Assembly (NCBI GenBank): GCA_049322755.1
Contig: JBMOQX010000021.1
Coordinates: 1-9,184, forward strand
DNA: 9,184 bases
Source of the DNA: DATIUV01 sp049322755
GTDB lineage: Bacteria; Pseudomonadota; Gammaproteobacteria; Burkholderiales; UBA6910
Reading direction: 5' to 3'
A program made the translations under genes and the position numbers. The notes under the pieces were generated by a model. That model saw nothing but the letters and a program-made list of their open reading frames with translations. It searched no databases and was not told where the DNA came from. Shown piece after piece: positions 6,184 to 9,184 of this stretch. Within the stretch, counting starts at the first letter, position 1. The number at the start of each line of letters is the position of its first letter.

Positions 6184-7494
6184 ATGCGCAAGAAGCTTCT
6201 TGCCGTGGCGATCGCCGGCCTGGCAGCAACGCCGGTGATGGCCCAAAGCAGCAACGTCACCATCTCCGGCCGCATAAACTCGACCTTCGAGCAGATCAAG
6301 GCCACCGGCGCCACGCTGGGCGGGGCCTATGACTTCGTGTCGCGCAACCGCATCACCGAGAACTCGTCGGAGATCCGCGTCTCCGGGCGCGAACAGCTCG
6401 ACAAGGACCTGACCGCGTGGTTTACCATCGGCACCGGCCTCGACATCGCCTTCGACACGAACTTCAGCCGCGGCCTGATCGGCTCCCGCAACTCCGGTGT
6501 CGGGCTGGAGAGCAAACAGTGGGGTTCCATCATGTTCGGCAAATGGGACGTCCATTACGAGGCGGGCTATGTGCCGGCGCTGGGTCACATCGACTTCGGC
6601 TACATCGACCAGGGTCTGGCGACGTTCCCGGTCCTCGTGTTCGGTGCCGGCCAGCCGGGCGTGGGCTTCCAGGGCGGGCGGCTGAACAACGTGGTGCGCT
6701 ACGTGTCGCCCCAGTGGAACGTGGGCGGCGGCCACCTGCAGGTCATCGGCGCCTATGCACGCAACGACGAGACCGTCTATAACGACAGCGGCGTTGCCGC
6801 GAGCAACGGCAACAGGAAGCCGCGCCAGTGGCAGTTCGCGCCGCACTACCACAACGGCCCGTTCAGCATCTTCTATTCCTATTACACCGACAAGGAAGGG
6901 GCCGTGGGCAACGTCGCGGCCAACCCCGCGGCCCTGCTCGGCACCGTGGTGGGCGGGACGCCGACGGCGCTGGCGACCGGGGGGATCGTCTCCGGTCTGC
7001 GTGACATGCGCGGCGACCGGCTGGGAACGTCGTGGAAGTTCGACAACGGCCTCAAGATCGGTCTGGTCTACGACCGCTTCAAGAGCGAGATCTATAACGG
7101 CACGCTGGGTGCCGGCGGCACTTTCGCCGCCGACCTGAAGCGCACCACCTGGTCCATCCCGATCAGCTACGTCACCGGTCCGCACAAGCTCAACTTCGTC
7201 TACGCCCGCGCCAGCAACCTGAAAGGCTCGCGCTCGTCGTCGAACGCCGTAGTCACTCCCTACGACGCTTCCGACACCGGCGCCAGCTATTTCACCGTGG
7301 GTTATCGCTACGCTCTGTCGAAGCGTACCTCGGTGTACGCCGACTGGGCCAAGATCTCCAACAAGAGCCGCGCCGGCTACGACTTTTTCGCCTATGCCGG
7401 GATCAACTCCCCCACGGGCGGCGCATCCCTGCCGGCAAACAGCATCGGCGCCGATCCGCAGACCTTCCAGGTGGGCATCTATCACCTGTTCTGA
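6184..7494 (+). CDS. Outer-membrane porin (porin 2)
   Basis: A 436-aa porin of the same broad Porin_4/OmpC-like class as porin 1 but clearly diverged from it. Residues 1-20 are a signal peptide (MRKKLL basic start, hydrophobic core, cleavage after VMA before Q21). The mature chain begins directly with a barrel strand (NVTISGRINSTFE). Shared porin signatures include GREQLDKDLTAWFTI, LIGSRNSGVGL followed by WGSIMFGKWD, YALSKRTSVYADWAKIS near the end, and the terminal Phe in GIYHLF. The start is fixed by GAGGAGA at 6171-6177, 6 nt before the ATG. No cysteine is present. It is transcribed away from the Sel1-repeat gene. Substrate selectivity cannot be read from the sequence. Confidence 0.94.
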   Translation: MRKKLLAVAIAGLAATPVMAQSSNVTISGRINSTFEQIKATGATLGGAYDFVSRNRITENSSEIRVSGREQLDKDLTAWFTIGTGLDIAFDTNFSRGLIGSRNSGVGLESKQWGSIMFGKWDVHYEAGYVPALGHIDFGYIDQGLATFPVLVFGAGQPGVGFQGGRLNNVVRYVSPQWNVGGGHLQVIGAYARNDETVYNDSGVAASNGNRKPRQWQFAPHYHNGPFSIFYSYYTDKEGAVGNVAANPAALLGTVVGGTPTALATGGIVSGLRDMRGDRLGTSWKFDNGLKIGLVYDRFKSEIYNGTLGAGGTFAADLKRTTWSIPISYVTGPHKLNFVYARASNLKGSRSSSNAVVTPYDASDTGASYFTVGYRYALSKRTSVYADWAKISNKSRAGYDFFAYAGINSPTGGASLPANSIGADPQTFQVGIYHLF

Positions 7495-7550
7495 TCGGCT
7501 CCAATCCGGGCGGGAGCGAAGCCGTCGCCCTTTCGCTGCCGTCCGGTCGG

Positions 7551-7579
7551 CTGATGCCGCGTTCCGGCGTCCGTACAAT
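7551..7579 (+). promoter_or_regulatory. Possible sigma-70-like promoter downstream of porin 2
   Basis: TACAAT at 7574-7579 matches five of six bases of a -10 box. CTGATG at 7551-7556 stands 17 bp upstream but matches only three of six bases of a -35 box. It would start transcription near 7586, about 140 nt before the terminator at 7701-7724. With a weak -35 box this is only a candidate. Confidence 0.25.
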
Positions 7580-7585
7580 TGGGAG

Positions 7586-7724
7586 GGGAGTCCCAAGGAT
7601 GTCCGGACCGCGCATCACCGAAACCGGTCGGGCGCCAGCACGTGTCCGGCCAGTCTCCGGGCGACAGGTAAGGTGAGTTCATTCTGCGAGTATTGCTTTT
7701 GGGGCGCCGGGCGCCCCTTTTTTT
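7586..7724 (+). ncRNA. Candidate small RNA between porin 2 and the IS
   Basis: A possible promoter at 7551-7579 and a strong intrinsic terminator at 7701-7724 would bound a transcript of about 140 nt with no long protein-coding potential. A dyad, TTGGGA at 7579-7584 with TCCCAA at 7591-7596, overlaps its predicted start. A 25-codon frame (7599-7676, MSGPRITETG...) has a purine-rich GGGAGGGGAG upstream at 7581-7590, so a micropeptide is another option. The simpler alternative is a long 3' untranslated region of porin 2, with the terminator belonging to that gene. I recognise no known RNA family. Confidence 0.22.
7701..7724 (+). terminator. Rho-independent terminator abutting the IS left end
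   Basis: GGGGCGC (7701-7707) and GCGCCCC (7711-7717) form a perfect 7-bp GC stem around CGG, followed by seven T at 7718-7724. It lies 206 bp after the porin 2 stop and may serve porin 2 or the candidate small RNA. The IS begins at the next base (7725), so the U-tract is the left flank of the insertion. Confidence 0.85.
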
Positions 7725-7748
7725 GCCTCTTTTGAAAAACCAGTGGGT
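7725..7748 (+). repeat. IS left terminal inverted repeat (IRL)
   Basis: The outer end reads GCCTCTTTTGAA and the inner end CAGTGGGT. Compared with the right end there are mismatches at repeat positions 2, 13-15 and 17. It starts directly after the terminator T-run. Confidence 0.85.
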
Positions 7749-7766
7749 AGTGTGCCGCCCGAGGCC

Positions 7767-7869
7767 GTGGGTCAAGGGCGGGCGCAGCCCGGCGCAGCGC
7801 ACCCTTGACGCACGGGATCGGGAGATACGCTGCCCCGTGGCCCGATGCGGCGCTTTATCGCATCGGGCC
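7767..7869 (+). promoter_or_regulatory. Structured transposase leader inside the IS
   Basis: Two strong inverted repeats lie between IRL and the transposase start. The first pairs GTGGGTCAAGGG (7767-7778) with CCCTTGACGCAC (7802-7813), 11 of 12 bp, and encloses a smaller hairpin at 7779-7791. The second pairs GGCCCGATGCG (7839-7849) with CGCATCGGGCC (7859-7869), a perfect 11 bp. CCCGAT at 7841-7846 can alternatively pair with ATCGGG at 7817-7822, so two folds exclude each other. No T-run follows, so these are not simple terminators. They may bind transposase or limit expression from outside transcripts. Confidence 0.4.
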
Positions 7870-7934
7870 CTGGAGACAGGGGCGGCGGTTGTGTAGCATG
7901 GGCGCCCGTTTGTACGACGCGAGGAAGCAGAAGC

Positions 7935-9161
7935 ATGAGTGCCAAGCTGTTTGAAGCCGCCCTGGGGATAGCCGATCCGTGGTTCATCCGGGGCGTCGAT
8001 TTCGATGCCGCCAAGAAGACGCTGACCATCGGCGTCGATTTCATCGCCGGCAGCCGGTTTGCTGTGCCCGGCATTGAGGGCACACATCCGGCACACGACA
8101 CCGTGACCAAGCGCTACCGGCATCTGAACTTCTTTCAGCACGAGTGCTATCTGGAAGTGCGCATGCCACGGGTGCGACTGCCGGATGGCGGGATCCGTCT
8201 GGTCGAACCCGACTGGGCCGGCAAACTGGCAGGCTTCACGCTGCTGTTCGAGGCCCTGATCATCACCTTGTGCCGCGAAATGCCGTTCGCCGCCGTCGCC
8301 CGTCTGGTGAATCTGTCCTGGCACCGTGTCGCCGCGATCTGCGAACGCTACGTCGATCTGGCGCTGGCAGAGGCCGATTTCTCCGAGGTTGCCCGCCTGG
8401 CCGTGGATGAGACCTCGCGTGCCAAGGGACACGACTACATCACCCTGTTTGCCGACGCCGACGAACGCAAGGTGCTCTTTGTCGCCGAGGGGCGTGGCGC
8501 CGATACCGTCGAAGCCTTTGCCGACGACCTTGTGGCCCATGGCGGCGCGCCCGAAGCCATCGAGTCGGTCTCCATCGACATGTCGCCGGCCTTCATCAAG
8601 GGGGTGGGCGAGCATTTGCCCAACGCCCGCATCACCTTCGACAAGTTCCACATCGTCGCCCATGCCAGTCAGGCAGTGGACAAAACCCGGCGCATCGAGC
8701 AGAAGACTGATCCCAGCCTCAAGGGGCTGCGCTGGGCGTTGCTGAAGGATCGGAGCAAGCTCGGCGAGAGCGCACAAGCCGACCTGGATGCGCTGGTCGC
8801 CCAATTCACCACCAAGCGTACTGCCCGTGCCTGGCTCTATCGCGAACAACTGCGCGACATCCTCGATCGCAAGCAGATCAACGTCGTGCGCGGCATGCTG
8901 ACCCAGTGGGCTACCTGCGTCCTGCGCTCGAAGGTCGAACCGATGAAGGAGGTTGCCAAACTCATCCGCAATCATATGGAGGGCATCGTCGCCTGGGCGC
9001 AAACCCGGCAGACCAACGGCTTCCTCGAAGCCTTGAACGGACTGTTCCAGGCCGCCAAGCGCAAGGCCCGTGGCTATGGCCGCTTCTCGACCATCCGCAC
9101 GGTGATCTTCCTCATCGCCGGCAAGCTCGACTTCACCCACTTCAACCCGCATGCCGCTTAA
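7935..9161 (+). CDS. ISL3-family DDE transposase
   Basis: A 408-aa transposase that cuts and joins the IS ends. Likely catalytic residues are D158 (in LAVDETSRAKGH), D215 (in SVSIDMSPAF) and E365 (in TNGFLEALNGLFQ). The conserved block YRHLNFFQHECYLEVR (61-76) and the phrase EPDWAGKL are characteristic of the family. The start at 7935 is supported by GAGGA at 7921-7925; the frame is open 30 codons further upstream without support. The N-terminal zinc-finger cysteines usual in ISL3 (CPxC) are absent: the aligned stretch reads FAVPGIEGTHP (42-52), with V44 and I47 where Cys is common. This may be a subgroup trait and not damage, as the rest is intact. The stop codon's last base is also the inner base of the right repeat. 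Confidence 0.95.
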   Translation: MSAKLFEAALGIADPWFIRGVDFDAAKKTLTIGVDFIAGSRFAVPGIEGTHPAHDTVTKRYRHLNFFQHECYLEVRMPRVRLPDGGIRLVEPDWAGKLAGFTLLFEALIITLCREMPFAAVARLVNLSWHRVAAICERYVDLALAEADFSEVARLAVDETSRAKGHDYITLFADADERKVLFVAEGRGADTVEAFADDLVAHGGAPEAIESVSIDMSPAFIKGVGEHLPNARITFDKFHIVAHASQAVDKTRRIEQKTDPSLKGLRWALLKDRSKLGESAQADLDALVAQFTTKRTARAWLYREQLRDILDRKQINVVRGMLTQWATCVLRSKVEPMKEVAKLIRNHMEGIVAWAQTRQTNGFLEALNGLFQAAKRKARGYGRFSTIRTVIFLIAGKLDFTHFNPHAA

Positions 9162-9184
9162 CCCACTCGAAATTCAAAAGAGCC
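9161..9184 (-). repeat. IS right terminal inverted repeat (IRR)
   Basis: Read on the minus strand the outer end is GGCTCTTTTGAA and the inner end GAGTGGGT, matching IRL at 19 of 24 positions. Its inner base overlaps the transposase stop codon, and its outer base is the last base of the window. Confidence 0.85.

Larger units (their letters stand above)
7725..9184 (+). mobile_element. Complete ISL3-family insertion sequence (about 1460 bp)
   Basis: The element contains one transposase gene and is bounded by imperfect 24-bp inverted repeats at 7725-7748 and 9161-9184, with 19 of 24 positions identical. Outer ends of the form GGCTCTTTTGAA and a length of about 1.4-1.5 kb are typical of ISL3. The right repeat ends at the last base of the window, so the target duplication cannot be checked. 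ISL3 elements usually make 8-bp duplications, which would predict CTTTTTTT next to the right end. The transposase frame is intact, so the element may be active. Confidence 0.9.

Noticed and set aside
7508..7537. Hairpin just after porin 2 as its terminator
   Set aside because: Only a 5-6 bp stem with competing pairings and three T; much weaker than the one at 7701-7724.
6136..7596. 486-codon minus-strand open frame opposite porin 2
   Set aside because: Porin 2 is certain (signal peptide, family motifs, terminal Phe); the opposite frame is Val/Ala/Gly/Asp-rich without recognisable features.
7482..9152. 556-codon minus-strand open frame opposite the transposase
   Set aside because: It runs across the IS boundary and terminator and mirrors the intact transposase, so it is a shadow frame.
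1..9184. CRISPR arrays, tRNA/rRNA genes, toxin-antitoxin or phage-defence modules
   Set aside because: No regularly spaced repeats, no cloverleaf-like sequence and no matching proteins were seen.

Overview
The window is about 9.2 kb of GC-rich DNA that reads as a Betaproteobacterium. Two outer-membrane porins of the betaproteobacterial general-porin type (Porin_4/OmpC-like) carry typical signal peptides and a C-terminal Phe. The style of the genes suggests Rhodocyclales (Thauera/Azoarcus/Zoogloea-like), but that is an impression from memory and not a placement.

Layout from left to right. (1) 3-80 is the 3' tail of an unidentified gene, followed by about 430 bp without a convincing gene. This gap holds several dyads and spaced direct repeats. 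(2) 508-1320 and 1338-2828 encode an OmpR/PhoB-type response regulator and a membrane sensor histidine kinase, 17 nt apart and surely one operon. (3) 3006-4286 is a porin on the same strand. Its leader can fold so that the Shine-Dalgarno is paired, and it ends in a strong intrinsic terminator (4345-4376). (4) 4356-5885, on the opposite strand, is a 509-aa Sel1-repeat protein. Its C-terminal domain looks like a catalytically dead, truncated tyrosine-recombinase (Integrase_1-like) domain. Its last codons lie inside the porin terminator. (5) 6184-7494 is a second, divergent porin. (6) 7495-7724 is a non-coding stretch with a possible promoter, a hairpin and a strong terminator, and may encode a small RNA. 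(7) 7725-9184 is a complete ISL3-family insertion sequence with 24-bp terminal inverted repeats. It starts exactly where the U-tract of that terminator ends.

Likely joint function: the kinase/regulator pair sits directly upstream of a porin gene, as in OmpR/EnvZ-like envelope-response loci, so control of porin 1 (and perhaps porin 2) is a reasonable but unproven guess. The Sel1-repeat protein between the two porins has no signal peptide and is probably a cytoplasmic scaffold. The most unusual items are the Sel1/integrase-like fusion, the RBS-sequestering porin leader, and the IS placed at a terminator U-tract. I see no CRISPR array, tRNA, rRNA, toxin-antitoxin pair or recognisable defence system.
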